Positions 1 through 9,234 are shown, counted from the first letter of the stretch. The stretch is DNA of 64,000 bases from Micromonospora halophytica (GCF_900090245.1 NZ_FMDN01000006.1:124001-188000); one strand, 5' to 3'. Numbers and translations are program-made. Notes: a model not told the origin generated them from the letters alone.

Positions 1-96
1 ACGCCCGATTCCGGTCCACCCGAGGACGCCGAGCCGCCGTCGGCGACCGAGCTGCGCGAGAGTGGCCCCCGACTCCAGCCGGTCGCCACCACCTAG
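1..96 (+). CDS. C-terminal end of a protein cut by the window edge
   Basis: Frame 1 reads from the first base through 31 sense codons to a TAG at 94-96. The tail is rich in Pro, Glu and Ser, and almost every codon ends in G or C, as in real genes of this genome. A strong hairpin follows 11 bases later, which supports a true gene end. The fragment is too short and too low in complexity to assign a function. Confidence 0.55.
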   Translation, partial: TPDSGPPEDAEPPSATELRESGPRLQPVATT

Positions 97-107
97 ACCC
101 TCCTCCC

Positions 108-140
108 GGCCCCCGGCCCCTGGTCCCAGGGTCGGGGGCC
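108..140. terminator. hairpin terminator between convergent genes
   Basis: GGCCCCCG at 108-115 pairs with CGGGGGCC at 133-140, and inside it CCCTGG (118-123) pairs with CCAGGG (126-131). It lies between the end of the partial plus-strand gene and the end of the minus-strand STAS gene, so it could serve both. There is no U-tract, which is usual in high-GC actinobacteria. Confidence 0.7.
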
Positions 141-165
141 ACCCCGGCTCGGCGGCCGGGGCGGC

Positions 166-507
166 TCAGCCGGCTTCGCGCGCCTCGTCACCGACCGCCG
201 GATGCTCGACGGCGAGCAGTTCGGTGAGGCCGGTGCGGTCCAGCAACTGCTGGAGCTGAGGGCCGACCCCGGCGAGGCGGACCGTGCCGGCGCCGGCGAG
301 CACCACGAACGCGCTCAGCCCGGAGGAGTCGCAGAGGCCGACCCCGGCCAGGTCGATCAGCAGCTCGTGGCAGCCGTCCGCGCGGGCCTCGGCGGCGGCG
401 GCGACCAGTTCGGGCGCGGTGTCGAAGTCGAGATCGCCGGTCAGCCGCAGCCGGGCGCGCCCGGCGTCGAGCCGGGTCGCCTCGATGGACAACAGCTGAG
501 AGGGCAT
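166..507 (-). CDS. STAS-domain anti-sigma factor antagonist
   Basis: A 113-residue single STAS domain of the RsbV/SpoIIAA type. The switch site is intact: residues 60-63 read DSSG after the strand LIDLAGVGLC. In this family the Ser after Asp is phosphorylated by an HATPase anti-sigma kinase and dephosphorylated by a SpoIIE/RsbU phosphatase; the unphosphorylated form binds the kinase and frees sigma. The ATG at 507 is chosen because it begins directly before the domain; an in-frame GTG at 546 exists without a ribosome site. It lies 47 bases after a second STAS gene on the same strand, so the two probably share a transcript. Confidence 0.85.
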   Translation of the reverse strand: MPSQLLSIEATRLDAGRARLRLTGDLDFDTAPELVAAAAEARADGCHELLIDLAGVGLCDSSGLSAFVVLAGAGTVRLAGVGPQLQQLLDRTGLTELLAVEHPAVGDEAREAG

Positions 508-553
508 GAACCCATGTTCCCAGCTTCCGGTGTCCGGGAAACGCACGGGGGGT

Positions 554-949
554 TCAGGCGGACGCGGCGGGGCGGCCGTACGCCCCGACCTCCGGTCGTT
601 CGCCGGTGAGCGGCCTGGCCAGCAGCCCGGTGACGCCGGTCATGTCGAGGATGGTGTCCAGGAACCGGGGCGTGGAGCGCAGCCGGATGAGGGTGCCGTT
701 CTGCTGCCCCTCGCGCCAGGCGTGCACGATGACCGACAGCCCGGTGCTGTCGATGAAGAGCAGGTCGGAGAAGTCGAGCACGAGCACCGGCGGGCGCTGC
801 GTCAGGGCCCGGTCGACCTCGGCGCGCAGTGGGGCGGCGGTGGTGAAGGCGAGGTCCCCGCCGACGGAGATGACCGGGGCGTCCGGATCCGACCGATCGA
901 CGGACATGCTCAGCGGAGTCGCCTCGGGCTTCCTCCCGTGGGGCACCAC
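554..949 (-). CDS. STAS-domain anti-sigma factor antagonist
   Basis: A 131-residue STAS protein with an intact phospho-switch site DSTG at residues 67-70 after LVLDFSDLLFI. The GTG at 949 is preceded by GGAAAGGTG at good spacing. An ATG at 907 would give the bare domain but has only a distant GGGAGG. The gene runs divergently from the SpoIIE-type phosphatase gene across about 210 bases, and that phosphatase is a natural candidate for dephosphorylating this protein. It probably heads a two-gene transcript with the next STAS gene. Confidence 0.85.
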   Translation of the reverse strand: MVPHGRKPEATPLSMSVDRSDPDAPVISVGGDLAFTTAAPLRAEVDRALTQRPPVLVLDFSDLLFIDSTGLSVIVHAWREGQQNGTLIRLRSTPRFLDTILDMTGVTGLLARPLTGERPEVGAYGRPAASA

Positions 950-1162
950 ACGATCACCTTTCCGCAGGGCTGCCGTCGGGCAGGGGGACTTTCCGGGATC
1001 GTAACAACCACCGTCGTGCCCCGCCCGGCTCGCGGGACCGGCCTCGGCGGCAGCGTGGAGTGGCGGTACCGGGATACCGGCGTAGGGTGGGCCGAGGAGA
1101 TCGGAACATACGGACCTTTACCGCGGGCCGTGGGTGTCGACACGAGGAGTGGGGCTCAGCTG

Positions 1163-2929
1163 GTGACTTCTGCCGACGTCAGGGGTGCCGACCCGGGCGA
1201 CGGCCGGATTTCCACGCCGAGCGACGTCCGGGGGCCGGCGCGGCCCTCCGAGGCCGTGGTCCGGCCCTCGTCCGCGCTGCCGCCGCTGGCCCCCGACCGT
1301 GGGCATCCCGAGCCCGACTGGTCCGAGGTGGTCGAGCACTTCCGGGAGGGCCTGGTCGTCTGCGATCCCGACGGGGTGGTGCGCCACCTCAGCCCGGTGG
1401 CCGAACGCCTGCTGCCCGAGGTCGCCCAGGGCCGTCCGCTGACCGCCGCCGGGGTGCCCGGTCTGCGTTCCGGCGGGCCCGGTGAGTTCGCCCACCACGG
1501 CCGTCGGCTGCGGATCCGTGCGATGCCGCTCTCCGGGGGCCGTAGCTGCCACTACGTCGAGGATGTCACCGAGAGCGTCACCCGCGCCGACGCGCTGCTG
1601 GCCGAGCGGGCCCGCTCGGCCTTCCTCGCCGTGGTCGGCGAGAAACTCGGCAACCCGCTGCACCCCGACCGGGCCGCCGCCGCGGTGGTCCGGCTGGCCG
1701 TGCCCACCCTGGCCGAGGTCGCCGTGCTGGTGCTGGCCCCCCGCTCCGGGCGGGCCCGTTGGTGGCGGGCGAGCCGGGCCGACGACGAGGCGGCGGCGGT
1801 GGACAGCGGGGTGCTCTCCGCCACCGCGCTGCCCCCGGCGATCGCCGAAGGGCTCTCCGGCGTCGAGCCGCACGCCGTCGACTGGCTGGTGGAGCAGGCG
1901 GTGGATGCCGGGTGGCTGCCGGGGCTGGAGGCCAGTGAGGTCGTCGCCCGGGTGCTGCCGCTGCCGGGCCGGGAGGCCCCGGCGGGCGCGCTGCTGGTCG
2001 CCCGCCGCGCCACCCGCTGGTACGACGAGGACGACGTCGAGCTGGTGCGGGCCTTCGCCGCCCGGGCCGGCGCGGCACTGACCACGGCGGTGCTCTACCG
2101 GGACCAGGCCGAGGTCGCCGACACGCTGCAGGCGAGCCTGCTGCCGGTCGAGCCGATCACCGTCGCGGGCGTGCAGTGGGGCACGGCGTACCGGCCGGCG
2201 CAGGCGAGCCTGCGCATCGGCGGTGACTTCTACGGATCGCACCGGCTGCCCGACGGCGGCTCGGTGTTCTTCCTCGGCGACGTATCCGGCAAGGGGGTCG
2301 AGGCGGCGGTCTTCACCGGCCAGCTGCGGCAGTGCCTGCAGGCGCTGCACCGGGTGGAGTCGCATCCCGGCCGGCTGCTCAAGCTGCTCAACGACGCGTT
2401 GCTGGAGACCACCCAGGCGCACGGTCAGGGCCGGTTCGCCACGATGGTGCTCGGCGTGGTCCGGCCCCAGCGCGACGGTGCGCTCACCCTGACCATGGCC
2501 GGCGGGGGGCACCTGCCGCCGCTGGTGCTGCGCGCCTCGGGAGAGGTGGAGGCGGTGCCGCTGAGCGGAATGCTGATCGGCGTGGTGCCCGACCCGCGCA
2601 TCGGCGAGGTGACCGTACGCCTGGAGCCCGGGGAGACCTGTCTGCTCTACAGCGACGGGGTGACCGAGGCGCGCGGCGGCCGGCGCGGCGACGAGCAGTT
2701 CGGGCACGAGCGGCTGGTCCACGCGGTGACCGGCTGCCACCGGGTGCCGGCGCCGGCCCTTGCCGAGCGGGTCGAGCAGGTGACCTGCGACTGGCTGGCC
2801 CACGGTGACCACGACGACATCGCGGTGCTGGCGCTGCGGGCCACCGGCCCGGGCGGGCGTCCGCCGCGGCACCTGCACGCCGTACCCGCAGCGGGTGGGC
2901 CTGCCGAGCAGAGGGAGACGCGACAGTGA
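1163..2929 (+). CDS. PAS-GAF-SpoIIE (PP2C-type) serine phosphatase
   Basis: About 588 residues. A PAS-like segment (about residues 52-140, with GLVVCDPDGVVRHLSP) is followed by a GAF-like region (about 155-325) and a C-terminal SpoIIE/RsbU phosphatase domain (about 335-570). The metal-binding acidic motifs are present: GGDF, LGDVSGKG, YSDGVTEA and HDDIAVL. The expected role is to dephosphorylate STAS antagonists such as the three encoded within 4 kb. There is no membrane segment, so it should be cytosolic. The GTG at 1163 follows GAGGAG at 1144-1149; earlier in-frame GTGs near 1130 cannot be excluded. The stop overlaps the next start as GTGA at 2926-2929, implying translational coupling with the B12 protein. 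Confidence 0.85.
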   Translation: MTSADVRGADPGDGRISTPSDVRGPARPSEAVVRPSSALPPLAPDRGHPEPDWSEVVEHFREGLVVCDPDGVVRHLSPVAERLLPEVAQGRPLTAAGVPGLRSGGPGEFAHHGRRLRIRAMPLSGGRSCHYVEDVTESVTRADALLAERARSAFLAVVGEKLGNPLHPDRAAAAVVRLAVPTLAEVAVLVLAPRSGRARWWRASRADDEAAAVDSGVLSATALPPAIAEGLSGVEPHAVDWLVEQAVDAGWLPGLEASEVVARVLPLPGREAPAGALLVARRATRWYDEDDVELVRAFAARAGAALTTAVLYRDQAEVADTLQASLLPVEPITVAGVQWGTAYRPAQASLRIGGDFYGSHRLPDGGSVFFLGDVSGKGVEAAVFTGQLRQCLQALHRVESHPGRLLKLLNDALLETTQAHGQGRFATMVLGVVRPQRDGALTLTMAGGGHLPPLVLRASGEVEAVPLSGMLIGVVPDPRIGEVTVRLEPGETCLLYSDGVTEARGGRRGDEQFGHERLVHAVTGCHRVPAPALAERVEQVTCDWLAHGDHDDIAVLALRATGPGGRPPRHLHAVPAAGGPAEQRETRQ

Positions 2930-3972
2930 CCGCCCCGACCCAGGCCGACCCGGCACAGGCGTACGCGCAGTTCCTGGAGGCGCTGGCGGAGGCCGACGAG
3001 TACGCGGCGATCGACGTGGCCAGCCGGCTGCTCGACGCGCGGGTGCCGGCCGAGCGGGTGCTGCTCGACCTGGTCGCCCCGGCGCAGGCCGAGGTGGGGG
3101 AGCGGTGGGCCCGCAACGAGTGGAGTGTGGCCCAGGAGCACGCCGCCACCCACATCAGCGAGCGGGTGGTCGCGGCGGTCGCCGCGCAGGCCAACCCCCG
3201 GCCCACCCGGGGTCGGGTGGTGGTGGCGTGCATGGACGGCGAGTGGCACGCGCTGCCGCCCCGGCTGGTGGCGGAGGTGCTGCGGCTGCGCGGCTGGCAG
3301 GTGACCTTCTTGGGGGCGAGTGTGCCCGCTGCGCACCTGGTGTCGTACCTGCACCGGCACGACGCGCACGCGGTGGCGTTGGCCTGCGCGTTGCCGATGC
3401 GGTTGCCGCACGCGCACCGCATGATCGAGGCCTGCCGTCGCTCCGACGTGCCGGTCGTGGTCGGTGGCCGTGGCTTCGGCGACGACGGCCGGTGGGCCCG
3501 CACCCTGGGGGTGGCCTGGGCGCCGGACGCGCCGACCGCGGCCGACCTGGTGGCCGACGAGCGGGCGTTGCGCCGGGTGCGCCCGGCCGAACTGCCCCAC
3601 CTCGCCGACGACGAGTACGCCGGCCTGGTGAAGCGCCGTGGCGAGTTGATCGATTCGGCGCTGGCCGACCTGCGCGAGCGGGTGCCCGCGGTCGAGCACT
3701 ACACCCCGGCCCAGCTGGACTCGACCATCAGCGACCTGGGCTACATCGTGGACTTCCTCGCCGCCGCCCTGTACGTCGACGACGACTCGCTCTTCACCGA
3801 CTTCGTCGACTGGCTCGCGCAGATCCTCTCCAGCCGGGGCGTCCCTTCCGGGGCGGTGGGGCTGACCCTCGGGCACTACCATCGGCTGCTGCGCGACTTC
3901 CCGCGCGCCGGGCGGTTCCTGGCGCTCGGGAAGGCCCGGGTCGCCGCCCGGCGTGACACCGTCCGGGGCTGA
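2926..3972 (+). CDS. CarH-like cobalamin-binding sensor without a DNA-binding domain
   Basis: A 348-residue protein. Residues 1-85 form a helical-bundle module containing W61-x9-E71-H72, the Wx9EH signature that caps adenosylcobalamin in CarH-type B12 photoreceptors. Residues 96-185 form a Rossmann-like B12-binding domain with E106-x-H108 (lower axial ligand position) and GG at 180-181. The His72 to His108 spacing is close to that in CarH. The usual Gly after ExHxx is Pro111, and the residue after W61 is Ala, whereas CarH has a His there that binds cobalt after light. There is no MerR domain. An all-helical C-terminal region (about 210-340) is of unknown function. The gene is coupled to the SpoIIE-type phosphatase gene by a GTGA overlap. 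Light or cobalamin sensing is an inference; a methyl-transfer corrinoid role is less likely given Wx9EH. Confidence 0.8.
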   Translation: MTAPTQADPAQAYAQFLEALAEADEYAAIDVASRLLDARVPAERVLLDLVAPAQAEVGERWARNEWSVAQEHAATHISERVVAAVAAQANPRPTRGRVVVACMDGEWHALPPRLVAEVLRLRGWQVTFLGASVPAAHLVSYLHRHDAHAVALACALPMRLPHAHRMIEACRRSDVPVVVGGRGFGDDGRWARTLGVAWAPDAPTAADLVADERALRRVRPAELPHLADDEYAGLVKRRGELIDSALADLRERVPAVEHYTPAQLDSTISDLGYIVDFLAAALYVDDDSLFTDFVDWLAQILSSRGVPSGAVGLTLGHYHRLLRDFPRAGRFLALGKARVAARRDTVRG

Positions 3973-4005
3973 CCCGGCGGTACCGTCGCGCGGCGGTCCG
4001 TTGCG

Positions 4006-4011
4006 TATACT
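4006..4011 (+). promoter_or_regulatory. candidate -10 box for the third STAS gene
   Basis: TATACT, an unusually AT-rich hexamer for this region, lies 48 bases before the TTG start at 4059. No good -35 box is visible, so this may be a weak or activator-dependent internal promoter within the phosphatase-B12-STAS set. Confidence 0.35.
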
Positions 4012-4058
4012 TGCTCCACTGCAAGGGTCCGCCTGCGGTGTGAGCGAGAGGGACGACA

Positions 4059-4406
4059 TTGACGTTCGTCGTCACGCACAGCCCGCGCGATGGTGGCGGG
4101 GTCCACCTGCGGCTCGTCGGCGAGCTGGACGTGAGCACGGCGGGGGAGCTGAACGAGGCGATCGACCGGCTGGCCGCCGACGGTGAGCGTCACCTGCTGC
4201 TCGACCTCACCGAGCTGACCTTCTGCGACTCCACCGGCATCGCGGCGTTCGTCCGTGGCGACAACCGCGCGGCGGCCGACGGCGGGTGGTTGCGGGTGAC
4301 CGGCGCGACCGGTCGGGTGGACCGGGTGCTCCAGGTCACCGGCCTGGCGGACGTGCTGCGATACGCACCGGACACGGTGGACCCGGCGTCGCGATCCGGC
4401 CGGTGA
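4059..4406 (+). CDS. STAS-domain anti-sigma factor antagonist, TTG start
   Basis: A 115-residue STAS protein with an intact switch site DSTG at residues 57-60. It starts with TTG at 4059, preceded by GAGAGGGA; no ATG or GTG gives a full domain. It lies 86 bases after the B12 sensor and upstream of the response regulator. By family it should bind an HATPase anti-sigma kinase when dephosphorylated. Its neighbour, the SpoIIE-type phosphatase, is the likely partner, which would link the B12 sensor to sigma release. Confidence 0.85.
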   Translation: MTFVVTHSPRDGGGVHLRLVGELDVSTAGELNEAIDRLAADGERHLLLDLTELTFCDSTGIAAFVRGDNRAAADGGWLRVTGATGRVDRVLQVTGLADVLRYAPDTVDPASRSGR

Positions 4407-4480
4407 TCGGTTAGATTCCCGCCAGCGGGTGACCGAGACCGTTGTCCCCCAACCGCCCGACACGAGACAGGTACATCCCC

Positions 4481-4927
4481 ATGGGCCCAGGTGCCGTGAA
4501 CCCCGTCCGGATCCTCGTCGTCGACGACGATCCGGGTGACGTCCTGATGATCGAGGAGGCCCTGGCGGACTCCGAGATCGACAAGGTCATCGACGTGGTC
4601 AACGACGGCCAGGAGGCGATGGAGTTCCTCCGCCAGGAGGGCCGGCACACCGAGGCCCGGCGGCCGGACGTGATCCTGCTGGACCTGAACATGCCCCGGA
4701 TGGACGGGCGGCAGGTGCTCGGTGAGGTCAAGCAGGACGAGGACCTGCGGACCATTCCGATCGTGGTGCTCACCACCTCCAACGCCGACAACGACATCGT
4801 CGGCAGCTACACCCTGCAGGCCAACGCGTACGTGACGAAGCCGATCGACCTGGACGACTTCAACGACGTGGTGCGGCGGATCGACGAGTTCTTCGGCCGC
4901 GTGGTCGTGCTGCCCAAGCGCACCTGA
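4481..4927 (+). CDS. single-domain response regulator (Rcp1-like)
   Basis: A 148-residue receiver with no output domain. The acidic pocket is D15-D16, the phospho-acceptor is D68 (ILLDLNMPRMDG), the conserved Thr is at 98-99 and the Lys is K120 in VTKP. Length and sequence style resemble the Rcp1 group, whose members often pair with phytochrome-type or other sensor kinases. The ATG at 4481 follows GAGACAGG. It is last in the phosphatase-B12-STAS series, 74 bases after the STAS gene, and no cognate histidine kinase is adjacent. A role as a phosphate sink or protein-binding switch is inferred. Confidence 0.85.
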   Translation: MGPGAVNPVRILVVDDDPGDVLMIEEALADSEIDKVIDVVNDGQEAMEFLRQEGRHTEARRPDVILLDLNMPRMDGRQVLGEVKQDEDLRTIPIVVLTTSNADNDIVGSYTLQANAYVTKPIDLDDFNDVVRRIDEFFGRVVVLPKRT

Positions 4928-5049
4928 GCGACCGCGCGCCGTCGCGGCCCTCAGTTGCCGAGCATTTTTCCCGAACCCCTCCGGTGGTCGCCGGCAGCCG
5001 CCAGGATCGAACTGGGGAAAGACGTACCAGCTTCCTGGGGGGCGACAGT

Positions 5050-5598
5050 ATGAGGTTCTCCGTCGTTGAGACCGACTACGACCAGCGGCAGGTGGATTCC
5101 TGCCTGGATGAGCTCGGGATCCGGTTGACCCGGCTGGCGGCGCGCGCCGAGGTCGCCGCCGGGGCGGGCCGGGAGTGGGACCAGATTCGGCAGGAGGCGA
5201 CGCTGCTGCGCGGGCTGGTCGACCGCCAGGGCTCAGCCAGGGGTGGCGGCGCGGTCGCGGCGCGTCGGGACGCGTCGGCCGTCGAGCGGGAGGCCGCCGA
5301 GATCCTGGCGCAGGCCCGCAGCGAGCTGGACGCCGCGCGCGAGGAGGCCCGACAGGTCCGGGAGCGGGTGTACGCCGAGGCGATGCAGGCCCGGCGCGAG
5401 TTCGAGGCCGCGCTGCACGAGCGGCGTCGCCGGGAGGCCCGGGTCGACCGGATCCTCGCCGGCCTGCCCGGGGAGGCGGTGCCGGTGGACACGCCCACCG
5501 CTGCGGCGTCGACGGGCGGGGTGCCGGCGACCCGGGTCGCCACGGGCGCCTCCGAGGTGTCGGTCGAGCGGCCGGAGCCGGGCACCCGGGTGGCCTGA
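5050..5598 (+). CDS. DivIVA-like coiled-coil protein
   Basis: A 182-residue soluble protein. The start FSVVETDYDQRQVDSCLDEL resembles the DivIVA N-terminal lipid-binding turn followed by a helix. Residues about 75-145 are rich in Ala, Glu and Arg with heptad-like spacing, typical of a coiled coil, and the tail is a Pro/Thr/Val-rich linker. The ATG at 5050 is preceded by a run of Gs. Such proteins act as scaffolds at poles or septa in actinobacteria; that role is inferred. The gene is convergent with the next one, with only nine bases between them. Confidence 0.6.
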   Translation: MRFSVVETDYDQRQVDSCLDELGIRLTRLAARAEVAAGAGREWDQIRQEATLLRGLVDRQGSARGGGAVAARRDASAVEREAAEILAQARSELDAAREEARQVRERVYAEAMQARREFEAALHERRRREARVDRILAGLPGEAVPVDTPTAAASTGGVPATRVATGASEVSVERPEPGTRVA

Positions 5599-5607
5599 CC
5601 ACCGGGC

Positions 5608-6456
5608 TCAGGTCAGCGCCGCCACCACCGTGGTGGCCCGCTGCTCGTGCTTGGCGTACGCGTCGGGGAAGGCGGAGATCTGCACCGCCTGGGCTGCGGC
5701 GGTCACGCTCATGTCCCGCCAGCCGGGGACCTCGAGCAGCGCCGTGTAGAACGCCCCGGCGGCGTACGCCGGGCGCATCAGCTGGGCCACCGTGCCCCAG
5801 CCGCTGCTGGGGCGCTGCTGGAACAGCCCGACGGAGTCGTGGTCGGAGCCGCTGCCCTGGTGCGGGTGGTCGAACGACTCGGGCAGCACGTCGCTGGCCA
5901 GGTTGTAGAGGTTGCTCTCCTGCATGGCGGTGGCGATCGCGACGACCAGTCCGCGCCTGGGCACGCCCATGTCGACGCCCACGTCGACGATCACCTTGGC
6001 GTTGTCCATCTGTGCCTGGGTCAGGCCGGCGACGGGGCGGGGGCGCACGGGTCGGACCGGCTTCGGTTTCGGTTTCGGCTTGCGGGTGGCGGCCGGGCTG
6101 GGCGTCGCTGCGGGGATCGGGGTGACCGGGGCGGCGAGCGGGGACGCGCCGCGGTCCAGGGAGCGGGAGGCCCGTTCGTCGGCTGCGGCGCGCTCGGCCA
6201 GCACCTCACGCAGCGGCTCCGTACGGTGGTCGCCCTCCTGCGTCCCGGCGAACGCCACCAGGCCGAGGCAGCAGGTCACGCCGCCGGCGAGGGCGATCCG
6301 GACGGGCGTGGACGCCAGCAGCGCGCGGACTCCGCGTCGGGGCGGCTCCGGGGCCCGGTGGCGGCCGATCCTCCGTTCGCCCGAGGCGGCACCGGCTGGA
6401 CGGGCAGTCCGTCGGGTCGCGGTGGACTGCTGCTCAGGGGCGTGGTCGGCAGGCAC
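5608..6456 (-). CDS. membrane-anchored or secreted lysozyme-fold protein
   Basis: 282 residues. The N-terminus is Arg-rich, with a hydrophobic segment at about 49-71 that could be a signal anchor. A Pro/Ala/Lys linker with a KPKPKPKP stretch (about 105-140) spans the wall. The C-terminal domain (about 143-280) contains AMQESNLYNL and DSVGLFQQRP, a pattern of transglycosylase/lysozyme-like folds in which the Glu of QES would be catalytic. Cell-wall hydrolysis is inferred. The start is a GTG at 6456 with a weak ribosome site. It is divergent from the EEP-family gene. Confidence 0.65.
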   Translation of the reverse strand: MPADHAPEQQSTATRRTARPAGAASGERRIGRHRAPEPPRRGVRALLASTPVRIALAGGVTCCLGLVAFAGTQEGDHRTEPLREVLAERAAADERASRSLDRGASPLAAPVTPIPAATPSPAATRKPKPKPKPVRPVRPRPVAGLTQAQMDNAKVIVDVGVDMGVPRRGLVVAIATAMQESNLYNLASDVLPESFDHPHQGSGSDHDSVGLFQQRPSSGWGTVAQLMRPAYAAGAFYTALLEVPGWRDMSVTAAAQAVQISAFPDAYAKHEQRATTVVAALT

Positions 6457-6746
6457 CCGCCGAGGCTAGAGAGCCGCACGGCCCGTGCCATCGGGCTGAT
6501 TAGTGGCATGCGTCACAATTTGCCATGATCCGCGGGGGTAATCTCCTCGGCGGGTCATGAACCGTATCAGCCAGGCAATTCGCTCTTGTCCTGCATGTCG
6601 CTCCTGCCGGCAGCAATCCGGCGATCACCGGGTGGAGCGGCGCCCGGCAGGTGCCTCCTCCGTTCGGTGGACGGTCGTCGGACCGTACCGCCGACCCCCG
6701 ACCTGGTCGGGTGACGGGGTTGCCGGCGGCCGTCGGCCGCCCTCGG

Positions 6747-6752
6747 TACGAT
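6747..6752 (+). promoter_or_regulatory. -10 box of a probable leaderless transcript
   Basis: TACGAT ends seven bases before the GTG at 6760. The same TANNNT plus 6-8 bases plus start codon layout occurs before 35322, 51555 and 53407, none of which has a convincing ribosome site, so transcription probably starts at or next to the start codon. Confidence 0.5.
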
Positions 6753-6759
6753 GCGGACG

Positions 6760-7701
6760 GTGACCAGTGTCATGATCGACGAGCCGGCCCCGGCGGTCCC
6801 GGCCCGCGCCGGCGACCGGCGTGGACTCGTCGTCGTCCTGCTCGCCGGGCTGCTGGCGGCGGTGCTCGCCGGGCACCGCGCGGTGCCGAACGTGCACGGG
6901 TTCGGCAGCCTGCTCGACAGCGTCTCCCCGCTGCTGGGCCTCGCGGTGCCGGCGCTGGCGCTCGGCGCGCTGCTCCGCCGGTCCCGGCGGGCGCTGCTGG
7001 CGGTGGTCCTTCCCGCCGTGGTGTGGGCGCTCGCGCACGGCGGCGCCTGGCTGCCTCCCGCCGGCTCGGGGCCGACCGGGATCCGGGTGGCGAGCCAGAA
7101 CCTCCGGGCCGGCAACCCCGATCCGGCCGCGACCGTGGCGCCCCTCGCCCGCTCCGGCGCCGACCTGATCGCATTGCAGGAGGTCGACGACGGCGACCGC
7201 CTCGGGCTGCGCCAGCGCTACCCGCACCGCGCGGCGGTCTCCACCGTGGCCCTCTGGAGCCGGTACCCGATCACGGACTCCGCCGGGGTGGACACCGGCC
7301 TCGGCTGGACCCGGGGGTTGCGCGCGGTCGTCGCCACGCCGCACGGGGAACTGGTGGTCTACGCGGTCCACCTCGGATCGGCGCGGGCCGGTGACACCGC
7401 GACCCGCGACGAGACGGTGCGGGCACTGGCCCGCGCGGTCCGCGCCGACCGCGCCGAGCGCCTGGTGGTGCTCGGGGACCTCAACACGGCCACCACCGAC
7501 CGGGTCTTCACCCCACTGACCCGCCTGCTGGGCGACGCCCACGCCGAGGCGGGGCAGGGCTTCGGCTTCACCTGGCCGTCAGCGGTGCCGGTGACCCGCC
7601 CCGACCACGTGCTCTACCGGGGGCTCACCCCGACCGCGGCCGGGGTGGTCCGTACCCCGCGCACCGACCACCGCGCGGTGACCGCGGGTTTCCGCTGGTG
7701 A
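6760..7701 (+). CDS. membrane endonuclease/exonuclease/phosphatase-family protein
   Basis: About 313 residues. Two or three membrane helices (about residues 20-100) precede a C-terminal EEP domain. Domain landmarks are SQNLRAG, the metal-binding Glu in IALQEVDD, GDLNTA, and DHVLYRG followed by RTDHRAV, so the Asn, Asp and His catalytic set is present. Substrates of such membrane EEP proteins range from phospholipids to phosphodiesters; no specific substrate is claimed. The GTG at 6760 is preferred over the ATG at 6751 because the latter overlaps the likely -10 box. Confidence 0.75.
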   Translation: MTSVMIDEPAPAVPARAGDRRGLVVVLLAGLLAAVLAGHRAVPNVHGFGSLLDSVSPLLGLAVPALALGALLRRSRRALLAVVLPAVVWALAHGGAWLPPAGSGPTGIRVASQNLRAGNPDPAATVAPLARSGADLIALQEVDDGDRLGLRQRYPHRAAVSTVALWSRYPITDSAGVDTGLGWTRGLRAVVATPHGELVVYAVHLGSARAGDTATRDETVRALARAVRADRAERLVVLGDLNTATTDRVFTPLTRLLGDAHAEAGQGFGFTWPSAVPVTRPDHVLYRGLTPTAAGVVRTPRTDHRAVTAGFRW

Positions 7702-7705
7702 CGAC

Positions 7706-8131
7706 TCAGCGCCGGGCGCCGTCGGCGGGCGTGACGGTCAACCGGTGCCGGGTGGCGTCGCCGCTGGAGAAGGGCCAGATGCGGTCGGCGTACTCGACCA
7801 GGTCGGCCAACTGCTCGCGGCTCAGCCCGGCCGACGAGATCGACGCGCGTACGTCCGCCCGGTAGCGGCCGTCGTCGTCGCGGCCCAGCTTCGCCTCGGC
7901 GGTGACCTGGACGGTGTGCGCCTCGTCGGTGATCGCCCCGGCTGCCTCCACCGCCGCGTGGTGCAGGCAGGAGGCGAACGCGGCGGCCAGCAGCTGCTCG
8001 GGTTTCAGGCCCGTGCAGTGCGGCGCGAGCGGGGACGCCAGCGCGCTGGACAGGCCGCCGTCGTCGGTTCGTACGTGACCACCTGAGGCGGTGGCCGTGG
8101 CCTCATGCAGCCAGGAACTCGGATCCGGCAT
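7706..8131 (-). CDS. OsmC/Ohr-family protein lacking the second active-site Cys
   Basis: 141 residues of the OsmC/Ohr fold. The first redox Cys is C55 in AAFASCLHHA. The second position, normally a Cys in a CPxS motif, is Trp119 (IWPFSSGD), so classical thiol peroxidase chemistry with an intramolecular disulfide looks impossible. The ATG at 8131 has an excellent GGGAGG seven bases upstream; a GTG at 8152 is in frame. A SigF-like promoter candidate lies 30 bases before this ATG. It could be a divergent OsmC-like hydrolase or binding protein. Confidence 0.75.
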   Translation of the reverse strand: MPDPSSWLHEATATASGGHVRTDDGGLSSALASPLAPHCTGLKPEQLLAAAFASCLHHAAVEAAGAITDEAHTVQVTAEAKLGRDDDGRYRADVRASISSAGLSREQLADLVEYADRIWPFSSGDATRHRLTVTPADGARR

Positions 8132-8160
8132 CACGTTCCTCCCGTCACTCACCGGCCGGG

Positions 8161-8185
8161 GTTCCCGGCCTCGATCGGGTGAAAC
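8161..8185 (-). promoter_or_regulatory. weak SigF/SigB-type promoter candidate before osmC
   Basis: Read on the minus strand: GTTT (8185-8182), a 15-base spacer, then GGGAAC (8166-8161). It differs from GTTT-N16-GGGTA by one base and one spacer position, and its -10 box is 30 bases from the ATG at 8131. OsmC genes are general-stress genes in many bacteria, which raises plausibility. Confidence 0.35.
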
Positions 8186-8222
8186 GCGTGCGGACCGGAC
8201 CGCCGCCGGGTCGGCCGTGGTG

Positions 8223-9173
<951 letters not shown>

Positions 9174-9234
9174 CGACCCGCTCCAGTCTGCTTCGTGCCG
9201 TACCGCCCGCTGCGCTCTCGGCGTCCCGGAGCCG

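Noticed and set aside
6518..6542. GGGTAAT near 6536 as a SigF-type -10 box
   Set aside because: No GTTT at 15-17 bases upstream, only ATTT at 14, and the next start is more than 200 bases away.
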